Shown here one piece after another: positions 1 to 7,920 of a DNA stretch of 26,583 nucleotides. Position 1 is the first letter of the stretch. Each line of letters opens with the position of its first letter. The stretch spans positions 1 through 26,583 of the forward strand of contig JANOHV010000090.1 of assembly GCA_031406795.1 (NCBI GenBank). The letters are read 5' to 3'. The notes under the pieces are model-generated. The model ran no database searches, had not been told where the DNA came from, and was given only the letters and a program-made list of their open reading frames with translations. This DNA comes from DATDCY01 sp031406795 [NCBI: Candidatus Rokuibacteriota bacterium]. Lineage in GTDB: Bacteria > JAUVQV01. The position numbers were made by a program, and so were the translations under genes.

Positions 1-335
1 TGTACCCAGGCGTTGCGTGCGTGACCGCATCCGTCTCCGCTGAGAATCTCCGGGGAATCCAGGGAGGGCACGAAGGGCTTACCGCCGTTCGTGATGCTAT
101 TCGCCAGGGGTGGCTCGTAGAGATCGCCCTGAAGACGCGTGTGGAGTTGGGTCTATTCGAGGCGCTCTCGGTATCGCTTGGTCAGGGGGAGGCTTCGAGT
201 ATCGCCCTGGCCAAGGCGAGATCCCTGGTGTTTGCCTGCGACGACAAGGCAGGAGTTGCTGACCGGCAAGACCCGGCTCGTCTGAAGATGGCCGCCGGGG
301 GCTTGCAGGTACTTATCACAGGTGCTATACATTGA
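1..335 (+). pseudogene. PIN-domain-like protein fragment (DUF3368-like), cut by left edge
   Basis: The frame is open to the left edge; a GTG at 21 is the first start inside the window. The readable part resembles the second half of small PIN-domain RNases that act as toxins. It has a GWL stretch (AIRQGWLVEIA), then the typical LGQGEASSIALAKA segment and an acidic CDDKA motif near residues 72-76. After that motif the usual ARRVA...TGTLG end is not recognisable and the frame stops at 333-335, so the C-terminus looks degenerate or truncated. It lies immediately upstream of a toxin-antitoxin pair, whose promoter overlaps its last codons. The family assignment is by motif only and is uncertain. 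It could also be the real 3' end of a gene starting outside the window. Confidence 0.4.
303..331 (+). promoter_or_regulatory. Promoter of the Phd/ParE operon
   Basis: TTGCAG (303-308), a 17-bp spacer and TATACA (326-331) with an extended TG at 323-324. A strong Shine-Dalgarno, AAAAGGAG (354-361), follows before the ATG at 368. Autoregulation by the antitoxin is usual for such modules; no operator is clearly visible. Confidence 0.5.
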
Positions 336-367
336 CCTGTTGACAGACCAATTAAAAGGAGCTGTTC

Positions 368-640
368 ATGGCAACCAGGTTTTCTGAGGATGTGGTCCCC
401 CTCTCCGACGTCAAGGTGAATCCCGGCAAAGTCGTCAGACAGGTTACCGAGGCGCATCGGCCTGTCCTCCTCACCAGCCGCGGACGTGGGGTTGCGGTGG
501 TTCAGTCCGTGTCGGATTATGAGTCCGGGAGCGAGGAGCGACGCTTCATGAAGGGCGTGGTCCAGGGGTTGCTGGATCTCGAGGAAGGGCGCGAGATCAG
601 TCTCGCCGAGGTAAAGAGACGTCTGAAACTGGCGCTCTGA
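368..640 (+). CDS. Phd/YefM-type antitoxin
   Basis: A 90-aa protein with the Phd/YefM layout. The N-terminal DNA-binding half contains PLSDVKVNPGKVVRQVTE followed by RPVLLTSRGRGVAVVQSVSDYE (about residues 11-53), the hallmark beta-strand/helix pattern of the fold. The C-terminal tail (EERRFMKGVVQGLLDLEEGREISLAEVKRRL) would bind and neutralise the toxin. The start is supported by AGGAG 6 nt upstream. The stop is separated by one base from the ATG of the next gene, which encodes a ParE/RelE-fold toxin. The two therefore form one translationally coupled module. Such antitoxins normally repress their own promoter, here at 303-331. Confidence 0.88.
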   Translation: MATRFSEDVVPLSDVKVNPGKVVRQVTEAHRPVLLTSRGRGVAVVQSVSDYESGSEERRFMKGVVQGLLDLEEGREISLAEVKRRLKLAL

Positions 641-641
641 C

Positions 642-950
642 ATGGCTGATCCGGTGCGGGTCAGTTTCGCCGCCTCCGCAGTCGTGGATCTTGAGGAACT
701 GCGGACATATTACGATGAGCAACAGGTTCCCGCAGTTGGTGCCCGCCTGCTCGGGGAGATATTCGGGCGAATCGAAGCCTTGAAGAGCCATCCCGACATG
801 GGACGCGTCGTGCCGGAATTCGGCCAGGAAAACCTCCGTGAAATCATCCACCCCCCTTTCCGCATCGTCTATCGAAGGGACAAGGCCAGGGTGAGGATCG
901 TCCGCGTCTGGCGGAGCGAGCGGTTGTTGAACAAGACCCGGCTCTTGTAA
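642..950 (+). CDS. ParE/RelE-superfamily toxin
   Basis: A 102-aa protein of usual ParE length. It begins with VRVSFAASAVVDLEELRTYYDEQ, the helical hairpin of ParE/RelE folds. It continues with the core strands and the C-terminal IIHPPFRIVYRRDKARVRIVRVWRSERLL, in which YRRD...VRIVRVWRSER is the family signature. ParE toxins poison gyrase and RelE toxins cut mRNA on the ribosome; the sequence does not decide which, though the helical N-terminus favours ParE. The ATG comes one base after the antitoxin stop and has no strong ribosome site of its own, consistent with coupling. A 6-bp hairpin (TGAGCA/TGCTCA, 958-973) follows the stop. Confidence 0.85.
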   Translation: MADPVRVSFAASAVVDLEELRTYYDEQQVPAVGARLLGEIFGRIEALKSHPDMGRVVPEFGQENLREIIHPPFRIVYRRDKARVRIVRVWRSERLLNKTRLL

Positions 951-989
951 AGCACTATGAGCAATAATGCTCAGCCATTGAGTAATCTC

Positions 990-1018
990 TTGATTCGCCA
1001 ATATTCCTTTGATATATC
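990..1018 (+). promoter_or_regulatory. Promoter upstream of hsdR
   Basis: TTGATT (990-995), a 17-bp spacer and TATATC (1013-1018). Transcription would start near 1025. This excludes the in-frame ATG at 1009 as translation start and favours 1072. Confidence 0.5.
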
Positions 1019-1071
1019 AATGCCATGAGCTATCAGCGCAAGCTCGTAACCGGGATGTGGTTGGTGTGACC

Positions 1072-4000
1072 ATGCTCTCCATGGATATCGGCATGAAGGA
1101 GCGCCAGACCCAGGCGCGCGTCGTGGCGCTCTTTCGCGAGACGCTCGGCTACGACTACCTCGGCGACTGGAGCGAGCGCGCTGGGAACGCCAACATCGAG
1201 CCGACGCTCTTGGCGGCGTGGCTGGCGAAGCAAGGCGTGAGCGAGGCGGTGACCAACCGGACACTGCACCTGCTCGACAAGACCGCCGGCGACACCAGCA
1301 AGAGCCTCTACGACCGCAACCGCGCCGTCTACGAGCTGCTGCGCTACGGCGTGAAAGTGAAGCCCGATGTCGGGCAGAACACGGAAACGGTCTGGCTGAT
1401 CGACTGGAAGCGCCCCGAGAAGAACCACTTCGCCATTGCCGAAGAGGTGACGGTCCCCGGCGCCGATGCGAAGGCCAACACCAAGCGCCCCGACGTGGTG
1501 CTCTACGTCAACGGCATCGCGCTCGGGGTGCTGGAGCTGAAGCGCTCGACCGTCTCGGTGGCCGAAGGGATCCGGCAGAATCTCGACAACCAGAAGAAGG
1601 AGTTCATCCAGCCCTTCTTCTCGACGCTGCAGTGGATCATGGCCGGCAACGACACCGAGGGGCTGCGGTACGGGACGATTCAGACGCCGGAGAAGTATTA
1701 TTTGACATGGAAGGAAGATGACGGGCGGGCGGGGATCAACCCCGCCCCTACAGCAACAGGTGGGTCGCAGGCAACGGCGTTGGGCACCACCGCCAGGCCC
1801 GCGCTTGACACTGCCATCATGCAGGTGTGTGCCAAGGCGCGCTTTCTCGAACTGATCCACGATTTCATCGTCTTCGACGCGGGCATCAAGAAGCTCTGCC
1901 GGCACAGCCAGTACTTCGGCGTGCGGGCCGCGCAGGAGCACGTGCGGCGGCGCGAGGGCGGCATCATCTGGCACACCCAGGGCTCAGGCAAGAGCCTGGT
2001 CATGGTCTGGCTCGCCAAGTGGATCCGCGAGAACGTGACCGACCCGCGGGTGCTGATCATCACCGACCGCACCGAGCTGGACGAGCAGATCGAAAAAGTC
2101 TTCAAGGGGGTCAACGAGCAGATCCACCGCACCTCCTCCGGCGCCGATCTGATCGCCACGCTGAACGCCACCACGCCCTGGCTGCTCTGCTCGCTGCTGC
2201 ACAAGTTCGGCGCCAGAGAGGGCGGCGAGGAAGCCGACGACGTCGCGGGCTATCTGGAGGAGATCAGACGGGCCCTGCCGCCGGACTTCAAGGTCCGCGG
2301 CAACCTGCACGTGTTCGTGGACGAATGCCACCGCACGCAATCCGGTGACTTGCACCAGGCGATGAAGGCGATCCTGCCGGGCGCGGTGTTCATCGGCTTC
2401 ACCGGCACGCCGCTGCTGCGCGCCGACAAGCAGCGGAGCATCGAGGTCTTCGGCAGGTACATCCACACCTACAAGTTCGACCAGGCGGTAAAGGACGGCG
2501 TGGTGCTCGATCTGCGCTACGAGGCGCGGGACGTGGACCAGAAGATCACCTCGCAGGCGAAGATCGACCAGTGGTTCGAAGCGAAGACCAGGGGACTGAC
2601 CGATCTGGCGCGCGCGCAACTGAAGCAGCGCTGGGGCACGATGCAGAAGGTGCTCTCCAGCCAGTCCCGGCTCGGGAAGATCGCCGCCGACATCCTGATG
2701 GACATGGAGACCCGCGACCGGCTCAAGAGCGGGCGCGGCAATGCGTTGCTGGTCTCGGGCAGCATCTATCAGGCGTGCAAGTTCTACGAACTGTTCGCGA
2801 AGACCGACCTCAAGGGGAGATGCGCCATCGTCACCTCCTATCGGCCGTCGGCCGCGGAGATCAAGGGCGAGGAGAGCGGCGAGGGGCTGACGGAACGGCT
2901 GCGGCAGTACGAGATCTACCGCCGGATGCTGGCCGACTGGTTCAACGAGGCGCCGGAGAAGGCGGTGAACCGGGTCGAGGAGTTCGAGCTGGCGGTGAAG
3001 AAGAAGTTCATCGACGAGCCGGGGCAGATGAAGCTGCTGATCGTCGTGGACAAACTGCTGACCGGCTTCGACGCGCCGCCGGCCACCTACCTCTACATCG
3101 ACAAGCAGATGCGCGACCACGGGCTCTTCCAGGCGATCTGCCGGGTGAACCGGCTCGACGGCGACGACAAGGAGTATGGCTACATCGTCGATTACAAGGA
3201 CCTCTTCAAGAGCCTCGAGGGGGCGGTCCACGACTACACCTCCGGCGCCCTCGACGGTTACGACAAGGAAGACGTCGCCGGCCTGCTGGAAGACCGGCTG
3301 GGGAAAGCTCGCGAGCGGCTCGAAGACGCGCTGGAAGCGGTGCGCGCCCTCTGCGAGCCGGTCGCGGCGCCGAAGGACCAGGCGGCGTACCTCCGGTATT
3401 TTTCGGGAGATGCCGACACGTCGACCGCCGAATTGGGAATGTCCGCTGTAGGGGCGACCGGCCGGTCGCCCCTACGGGAGACCGAATCGAGGCGCTTGTC
3501 GCTGTACACGCTGACGGCGGCGCTCGTCCGTGCCTACGCCGCGCTCGCCAACGAGATGACGGACGCCGGGTACTCGCCGGCGGAGGCCGCAAAGATCAAG
3601 GCGGAGGTCACCTTCTACGAGAACCTGCGCAGCGAAGTGAAGCTGCACAGTGGCGACGCCATCGATCTCAAGTTATACGAGCCGGCGATGCGCCACCTGA
3701 TCGACACGTACATCCGCGCCGAGGAGAGCGAGAAGGTTTCCGCGTTCGATGATCTCTCGCTGATCCAGCTCATTGTCGAGCGCGGCGTCGACGCACTGGA
3801 GGCGCTGCCCGAGGGGATTCGCAAGGACAAGGATGCGGTCGCCGAGACGATCGAGAACAACGTGCGCAGGCTGATCATCGACGAGTCGCCGATCAACCCG
3901 AAGTACTACGAGAAGATGTCGGAGCTGCTCGACGCGCTGATTGCCCACCGCAGGGTGCAGGCGTTGGAGTACCGCCAATACCTGGTGATGATCATCGGGC

Positions 4001-4374
4001 TGGCCAAGCGCGTGAAGAAGGGACCGGGGGGCGGCACCTACCCCTTGCTGACCAACACGCCGGCCAGACGGGCGCTGTATGACAATCTCGAGCATGATAC
4101 GGCGCTGGCGCTGGCGGTCGATGGGGCAGTTCTCTCGAGTCGGCAGGACGAGTGGCGCGCCTATCCGTTGAGGCTCAAGCGCGTGAGACTCGCGATCAAG
4201 GCAGCGGTTCAAGACTACGCCCCTGCCGGCGATGATACCGTCAGAACGGGAAAGTCGGGTGCTGGGCAGCCGGCGGAGCCTTCACCTGCTTACGCGGTGC
4301 CGCACGAAGAAGAGCCGCTCGATACCCTGGTCGAACGGCTGATCGAGCTCGTGAAGAACCAGCGTGAGTACTGA
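1072..4374 (+). CDS. hsdR: Type I restriction enzyme, R (motor/nuclease) subunit
   Basis: About 1100 aa, the usual HsdR length. HsdR translocates DNA and cleaves it when bound to an HsdM/HsdS complex. The N-terminal PD-(D/E)xK nuclease is visible as RPDVVLY...GVLELK (D141, E155, K157 from ATG 1072). The SF2 helicase motor follows: TQGSGKS (Walker A, K307), DECH (417-420), FIGFTGTPL, then TGFDAPP and ICRVNRLDGDDKEYGYIVDY in the second RecA domain. A C-terminal helical region would contact the methylase. The start at 1072 (or 1081/1093) is chosen because a promoter lies at 990-1018; no clear Shine-Dalgarno is seen. Two palindromic elements (1727-1751 and 3448-3475) interrupt otherwise conserved sequence but keep the frame open. 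hsdM and hsdS are not in the window. The stop overlaps the next gene by 11 nt. Confidence 0.95.
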   Translation: MLSMDIGMKERQTQARVVALFRETLGYDYLGDWSERAGNANIEPTLLAAWLAKQGVSEAVTNRTLHLLDKTAGDTSKSLYDRNRAVYELLRYGVKVKPDVGQNTETVWLIDWKRPEKNHFAIAEEVTVPGADAKANTKRPDVVLYVNGIALGVLELKRSTVSVAEGIRQNLDNQKKEFIQPFFSTLQWIMAGNDTEGLRYGTIQTPEKYYLTWKEDDGRAGINPAPTATGGSQATALGTTARPALDTAIMQVCAKARFLELIHDFIVFDAGIKKLCRHSQYFGVRAAQEHVRRREGGIIWHTQGSGKSLVMVWLAKWIRENVTDPRVLIITDRTELDEQIEKVFKGVNEQIHRTSSGADLIATLNATTPWLLCSLLHKFGAREGGEEADDVAGYLEEIRRALPPDFKVRGNLHVFVDECHRTQSGDLHQAMKAILPGAVFIGFTGTPLLRADKQRSIEVFGRYIHTYKFDQAVKDGVVLDLRYEARDVDQKITSQAKIDQWFEAKTRGLTDLARAQLKQRWGTMQKVLSSQSRLGKIAADILMDMETRDRLKSGRGNALLVSGSIYQACKFYELFAKTDLKGRCAIVTSYRPSAAEIKGEESGEGLTERLRQYEIYRRMLADWFNEAPEKAVNRVEEFELAVKKKFIDEPGQMKLLIVVDKLLTGFDAPPATYLYIDKQMRDHGLFQAICRVNRLDGDDKEYGYIVDYKDLFKSLEGAVHDYTSGALDGYDKEDVAGLLEDRLGKARERLEDALEAVRALCEPVAAPKDQAAYLRYFSGDADTSTAELGMSAVGATGRSPLRETESRRLSLYTLTAALVRAYAALANEMTDAGYSPAEAAKIKAEVTFYENLRSEVKLHSGDAIDLKLYEPAMRHLIDTYIRAEESEKVSAFDDLSLIQLIVERGVDALEALPEGIRKDKDAVAETIENNVRRLIIDESPINPKYYEKMSELLDALIAHRRVQALEYRQYLVMIIGLAKRVKKGPGGGTYPLLTNTPARRALYDNLEHDTALALAVDGAVLSSRQDEWRAYPLRLKRVRLAIKAAVQDYAPAGDDTVRTGKSGAGQPAEPSPAYAVPHEEEPLDTLVERLIELVKNQREY
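1727..1751. repeat. Palindromic element inside hsdR (copy 1)
   Basis: GGGCGGGG (1727-1734) and CCCCGCCC (1740-1747) are exact complements around a 5-nt loop, followed by CTAC. In the hsdR frame it reads roughly AGINPAPT. It belongs with the 3448 and 23588 copies by its G/C-block stem and GTAGGGG-type end. Confidence 0.7.
3448..3475. repeat. Perfect 28-bp palindrome inside hsdR (copy 2)
   Basis: GTAGGGGCGACCGG followed directly by its own reverse complement. It reads VGATGRSPL in the hsdR frame (residues 793-801). It sits just before the conserved RRLSLYTLTAALVRAYA segment, where HsdR relatives normally have a shorter linker. Confidence 0.8.
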
Positions 4375-5092
4375 AACGCACCAGATCATTGTCAGCGGCA
4401 TTCGCGTCGCCGTCGTCCGCAAGGCCATCAAGAATCTGCACCTGGGGGTCTACCCACCACACGGTCGGGTCCGCGTCGCGGCACCGCTTGCCGTTACCGA
4501 CGAGGCCGTTCGGTTGGCGGTGGTCAGGAAACTCGGCTGGATCAGGCGACAGCGGGCGCAATTCGACGCGCAACCGAGACAATCGCGGCGTGAGTTCGTC
4601 AGCGGCGAGAGCCACTACTTTTTCGGGCGGCGTTGTCGGTTGCGCGTCCATCATCAGGAGGGCCCAGCCCGTGCTGCGCTGCGCGGGAAGAGCGTCATCG
4701 ACCTCTTTGTCCGGCCGGGGGCGAACGCCGAGGATCGCGAACGCACCCTGCAACGCTGGTACCGGTCGGAACTGAAGGAGTTGGTCCCGACGCTGCTGGA
4801 GAAATGGCAACGCGCGCTCAGCGTCCGGGTTGCCGCCTGGGGCGTCAAGAAGATGAAGACCAGATGGGGCAGCTGCACGATCGACGCCAGGCGAATCTGG
4901 CTCAACTCCGAGCTGGTCAAGAAACCGGTGCGGTGCCTGGAGTTCATCGCAGTCCACGAACTGATGCACCTGCGGGAGCGGCATCATGGCGAGAGGTTCG
5001 TCAAACTGATGGACAACGCCCTGCCCTCCTGGCGCGCGCGGCGAGCCGAGTTGAACCGTGCACCGCTGGCGCAGGAGACCTGGGAGTACTGA
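4364..5092 (+). CDS. YgjP/DUF45-type zinc metallopeptidase linked to HsdR
   Basis: A 242-aa protein. The C-terminal half is a WLM/SprT-like metalloprotease: KTRWGSC, then an HELMH zinc motif (H198, E199, H202), then RHHGERF, which supplies a third His, and a final WRARRAELN. The N-terminal half (residues 8-90) has the usual YgjP beta-rich region (VRKAIKNLHLGVYPPHGRVRVAAP). The start is a GTG inside the last codons of hsdR (GTGAGTACTGA), so the two are translationally coupled. Genes of this family often sit beside hsdR in type I restriction operons. Their role there is not settled. The tup operon converges on it, with 43 bp between the stops and no clear terminator. Confidence 0.88.
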   Translation: MSTETHQIIVSGIRVAVVRKAIKNLHLGVYPPHGRVRVAAPLAVTDEAVRLAVVRKLGWIRRQRAQFDAQPRQSRREFVSGESHYFFGRRCRLRVHHQEGPARAALRGKSVIDLFVRPGANAEDRERTLQRWYRSELKELVPTLLEKWQRALSVRVAAWGVKKMKTRWGSCTIDARRIWLNSELVKKPVRCLEFIAVHELMHLRERHHGERFVKLMDNALPSWRARRAELNRAPLAQETWEY

Positions 5093-5135
5093 CACCTGAT
5101 CCATCCGGCGCTCGCAGCCCTGTCGTCGGCCCCGC

Positions 5136-6278
5136 TCACCCCCGCGGGATGACGTAAAGATCCGCCGGGCGCAGCACGACCGTCACGGCGCTCCCCGGCT
5201 CGAGTGCGTGCGCGCGGGCGACGTGCCCGGAGACTGCCGCGACGACCCGCAGGCCGCAGTCGATCGAGACCTTCAGGAATGGCCCCTGCGGCACGACCGC
5301 GGCGACCAGCCCCTGCAGCCGGTTCTCGCCGTCGGGAGCGGCGCCGGTTCCGCCGGCGGCGACCACGACATCCTCCGGGCGCACACAGATCAGCCCCTCC
5401 GAGCCGACCCGCATGCCGGGGGCCGCGCCGCCGACTGCGAGCAAGGCGCAGTCGGGCGCCGCGATCCCGGCGACGCTCTTGCCGCCTTCGAGCCGCCCGA
5501 TGAACGCGCCACCCTCCCCGGCAGCCGTCAGGGTGACGGGCAACAGGTTCTCCACGCCCACGAATGAGGCGACGAAGGAGTCGGCCGGACGGCGCAGGAC
5601 CTCTTCGGCGGTGCCGATCTGACGCAGTCGCCCGCAGTCCAGGACGGCCACCCGATCGGCGAGGCGCTGGGCCTCGGCGCGGTCGTGCGTCGCGAAGACC
5701 GTGGTTGTCCCGGTCTCGTGCAGCGTGTGGGCCAGGTCTTCGAGCAGCGCCTCGCGGGCCGGCGGGTCGAGCGCGGCGAACGGCTCGTCCAGCAGCAGGA
5801 TCTCGGGCGCGACCGCCATTGCCCGCGCGATGCTGGCGCGCTGCGCCTCCCCGCCGGAGAGCGTCCGGGCGGAGCGCCCGGCGAGATGACCGATGCGAAA
5901 GCGCTCCAGGCTCTCGGCGACGCGGCGGCCGAGCTCCTCCTTGGGAAACCGCCGAAGTCTGAGACCGGTCGCGACGTTCTCGAAGACCGTCGTGTCGAAG
6001 AGCAGCGGCTCCTGGAAAACCATCGCCACGCGGCGGCGATAGTCCAGCGCGGCGGCGCCCGCGGGCACCCGCGCGCCGCGAAAGAGCAGCTCCCCGGCGC
6101 TCGGCGGTTCGATCCCCGAGAGCCCGAGCAGCAGCGTGCTCTTGCCCGCGCCGTTCGGCCCGATCAGCGCAAGGGTCTCACCCGGTGCAACCGCGATAGA
6201 GGGCAGATTGAGCACCTCCGCGCCCCCCCGGCGGATGCGGAAATCGCGGACCTCGAGGATCGCCACCCCCGTGCTCAC
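5136..6278 (-). CDS. tupC: Tungstate ABC transporter ATPase, with TOBE-like C-terminus
   Basis: 380 aa from the GTG at 6278, whose GTGA overlaps the tupB stop. The ATPase domain (about 5-235) shows Walker A GPNGAGKST (40-48), Q-loop Q89, signature LSGGEAQRASIARA (140-153), Walker B ILLLDEP (160-166) and H-loop ATHD (H198). Residues about 240-380 resemble a regulatory TOBE region (GVENLLPVTL..., ICVRPEDV..., GPFLKVSIDCGL...VVLRPADLYVIPRG), as in molybdate and sulfate importers. It energises oxyanion import through TupB. Tungstate rather than molybdate specificity is inferred from TupA. The reading frame stays open far upstream over tupB, but that part is the wrong frame of tupB. Confidence 0.92.
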   Translation of the reverse strand: MSTGVAILEVRDFRIRRGGAEVLNLPSIAVAPGETLALIGPNGAGKSTLLLGLSGIEPPSAGELLFRGARVPAGAAALDYRRRVAMVFQEPLLFDTTVFENVATGLRLRRFPKEELGRRVAESLERFRIGHLAGRSARTLSGGEAQRASIARAMAVAPEILLLDEPFAALDPPAREALLEDLAHTLHETGTTTVFATHDRAEAQRLADRVAVLDCGRLRQIGTAEEVLRRPADSFVASFVGVENLLPVTLTAAGEGGAFIGRLEGGKSVAGIAAPDCALLAVGGAAPGMRVGSEGLICVRPEDVVVAAGGTGAAPDGENRLQGLVAAVVPQGPFLKVSIDCGLRVVAAVSGHVARAHALEPGSAVTVVLRPADLYVIPRG

Positions 6279-6973
6279 CGCGGGCGCTCCGCCTGCTGGA
6301 TCCGGGTCAGCAGGTAGTTCACGGCGAAGGTCAGCAGCAGCAGGATGACGCTCAGCGCGATCGCGACGTCGAAGTTGCCGCGGCCCGTCTCCATGACCGT
6401 CGCGGTGGTCAGCACGCGGGTGGAGCCCTTGATGTTCCCGCCGACCATGATCGAGGCGCCGACCTCGGAGATCACGCCGCCGAAGCCGGCCATCACGGCG
6501 GCGAGCAGCGGCAGGCGCGCCTCGCGCAGCAGCAGCCGCACCATCTGCCACCGCGTCGCGCCGAGCGCCAGGATCTGCAGCCGCAGCTTCGGCGGGAGCT
6601 GCTGGACCGCGGCGAGGCTGATGCCGGTCACGATCGGCGTCGCGATCACGGACTGTGCGATGATCATCGCCGTCGGGGTGTAGAGCAGCCCGAGCGCGCC
6701 AAGCGGCCCGTTGCGCCAGAGGAAGATCGACACAAAGAGCCCGACGACCACCGGCGGCAGCCCCATCCCGGTGTTCACGAGGCTCACGAGGACGCGGCGG
6801 CCCGGGAAGCGGGTCAGCGCAAGCGCCGTTCCCGCGGACACGCCGAGCAACAGGCTGATGAACGTGGCGGTGCCGGAGATGCGCAGCGAAAGCAGGGAGA
6901 TCCGCCAAATCTCGGCGTCGAAGCCGAAAATCAGGCCGAAGGCCTCACGGATCCCCTGCCAGATGAGTTCCAA
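6275..6973 (-). CDS. tupB: Tungstate ABC transporter permease
   Basis: A 232-aa membrane protein with about five or six hydrophobic helices: residues about 30-53, 62-82, 92-125, 155-178 and 205-226. The inner-membrane permease loop reads LPPKLRLQILALGATRWQMVRLLLREARLPLLAAVMAGFGGVISEVGA, the EAA-type coupling segment that contacts the ATPase. Length and sequence fit TupB/ModB-like permeases. The start is a TTG at 6973, three bases past the tupA stop, without a strong Shine-Dalgarno, so it probably relies on coupling. The stop overlaps the tupC start by 4 nt. It forms the membrane channel for oxyanion delivered by TupA. Confidence 0.92.
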   Translation of the reverse strand: MELIWQGIREAFGLIFGFDAEIWRISLLSLRISGTATFISLLLGVSAGTALALTRFPGRRVLVSLVNTGMGLPPVVVGLFVSIFLWRNGPLGALGLLYTPTAMIIAQSVIATPIVTGISLAAVQQLPPKLRLQILALGATRWQMVRLLLREARLPLLAAVMAGFGGVISEVGASIMVGGNIKGSTRVLTTATVMETGRGNFDVAIALSVILLLLTFAVNYLLTRIQQAERPR

Positions 6974-6976
6974 ACG

Positions 6977-7807
6977 TTACTCGGCCTTGCCGGCGTCCGG
7001 GAAGAACAGCGGCGCGCCGTACTTCTCGATGCCGAAGCCGCCGATTGTCTTCTGGGTCTCGTCCGCGACCATGAAGTCCGCGAAGGCCTTCGCGCCGGTG
7101 GCGTTGACCTTCGGCCACTTCGCCTGGCTGACCTCGATGACGTGGTAGACGTTCAGCAGGTTCTTCTCGCCCTCGACGAGGATCTCGAGCGCGAGGATCT
7201 TTTTCATCGCGAGATAGGTGCCGCGGTCGGCGAGCGTGTAGAAGCCCTTCTCGGAGGCGACATTGAGCGTCTGGCCCATGCCGAGGCCGGTCTGCTGGTA
7301 CCAGGCCTGCCCCTCGGGATTGATGCCGGCGGCGGTCCAGAGCGTCTTCTCCTTGGCGTGCGTGCCGGAGTTGTCGCCGCGCGAGATGAAGGTGCCGCCC
7401 GCCGCGCCGATCGTCTTCAGCGCATCCGCCGTGTTCATCAGCCCCTTGATTTTCGCCGGGTCGGCGGCGGGTCCGACGATCACGAAGTCGTTGTGCATCA
7501 CCAGCAACCGCCGGGTGCCGAAGCCATCCTCCATGAACTTCTTCTCCGCCGCGGGGGAGTGCACGAGCAGCACGTCGGCCTCGCCCTTCAGCCCCATCGT
7601 CATCGCCTGCCCGGAGCCGACGGCGATCGTCTTGACCATCAGGCCCGACTGCTTCTCGAAGACCGGAACGAGAACGTCGAGCAGCCCGGAGTCCTGCGTG
7701 CTCGTCGTGGTGGCCAGGATCAGCACCTTCTCCTGGGCGAAGCCGGGGGCGGCGGCGATGAGCGCCGCGGCGGACAGAGCGGTGACGGCAGCTGCGGACT
7801 TTCTCAT
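6977..7807 (-). CDS. tupA: Tungstate-binding periplasmic protein
   Basis: 276 aa. A signal peptide (MRKSAAAVTALSAAALIAAA, cleavage probably after GFA at 24) directs it to the periplasm. The mature protein starts with the TTTSTQDSG motif (33-41) that contributes to oxyanion binding in TupA. It also has SRGDNSGTHAKE (142-153), the second family landmark, and a conserved end, GGFGIEKYGAPLFFPDA. TupA proteins bind tungstate much more tightly than molybdate; that specificity is family knowledge, not visible here. ATG 7807 has AAAGG about 10 nt upstream. Gene order regulator-tupA-tupB-tupC on one strand supports a single transcript. The 113-bp gap before it holds no recognised riboswitch. Confidence 0.93.
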   Translation of the reverse strand: MRKSAAAVTALSAAALIAAAPGFAQEKVLILATTTSTQDSGLLDVLVPVFEKQSGLMVKTIAVGSGQAMTMGLKGEADVLLVHSPAAEKKFMEDGFGTRRLLVMHNDFVIVGPAADPAKIKGLMNTADALKTIGAAGGTFISRGDNSGTHAKEKTLWTAAGINPEGQAWYQQTGLGMGQTLNVASEKGFYTLADRGTYLAMKKILALEILVEGEKNLLNVYHVIEVSQAKWPKVNATGAKAFADFMVADETQKTIGGFGIEKYGAPLFFPDAGKAE

Positions 7808-7920
7808 CAGATCATACCTTTCGCTTGTCTTCGTGCGGGCTGGTGGGCCTGACGCTGCGGACCTCCCCGCCGCGCAACACCTTCGCCCAGTCTGTGTTCA
7901 GCGGCGGCGACTACCGCCCA

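Noticed and set aside
1009-1071. In-frame ATG at 1009 as the hsdR start
   Set aside because: A good promoter has its -10 at 1013-1018, so 1009 would not be in the mRNA, and the extra residues are not HsdR-like.
7808-7920. Molybdenum/tungsten cofactor riboswitch before tupA
   Set aside because: The conserved aptamer segments were not found in the 113-bp gap.
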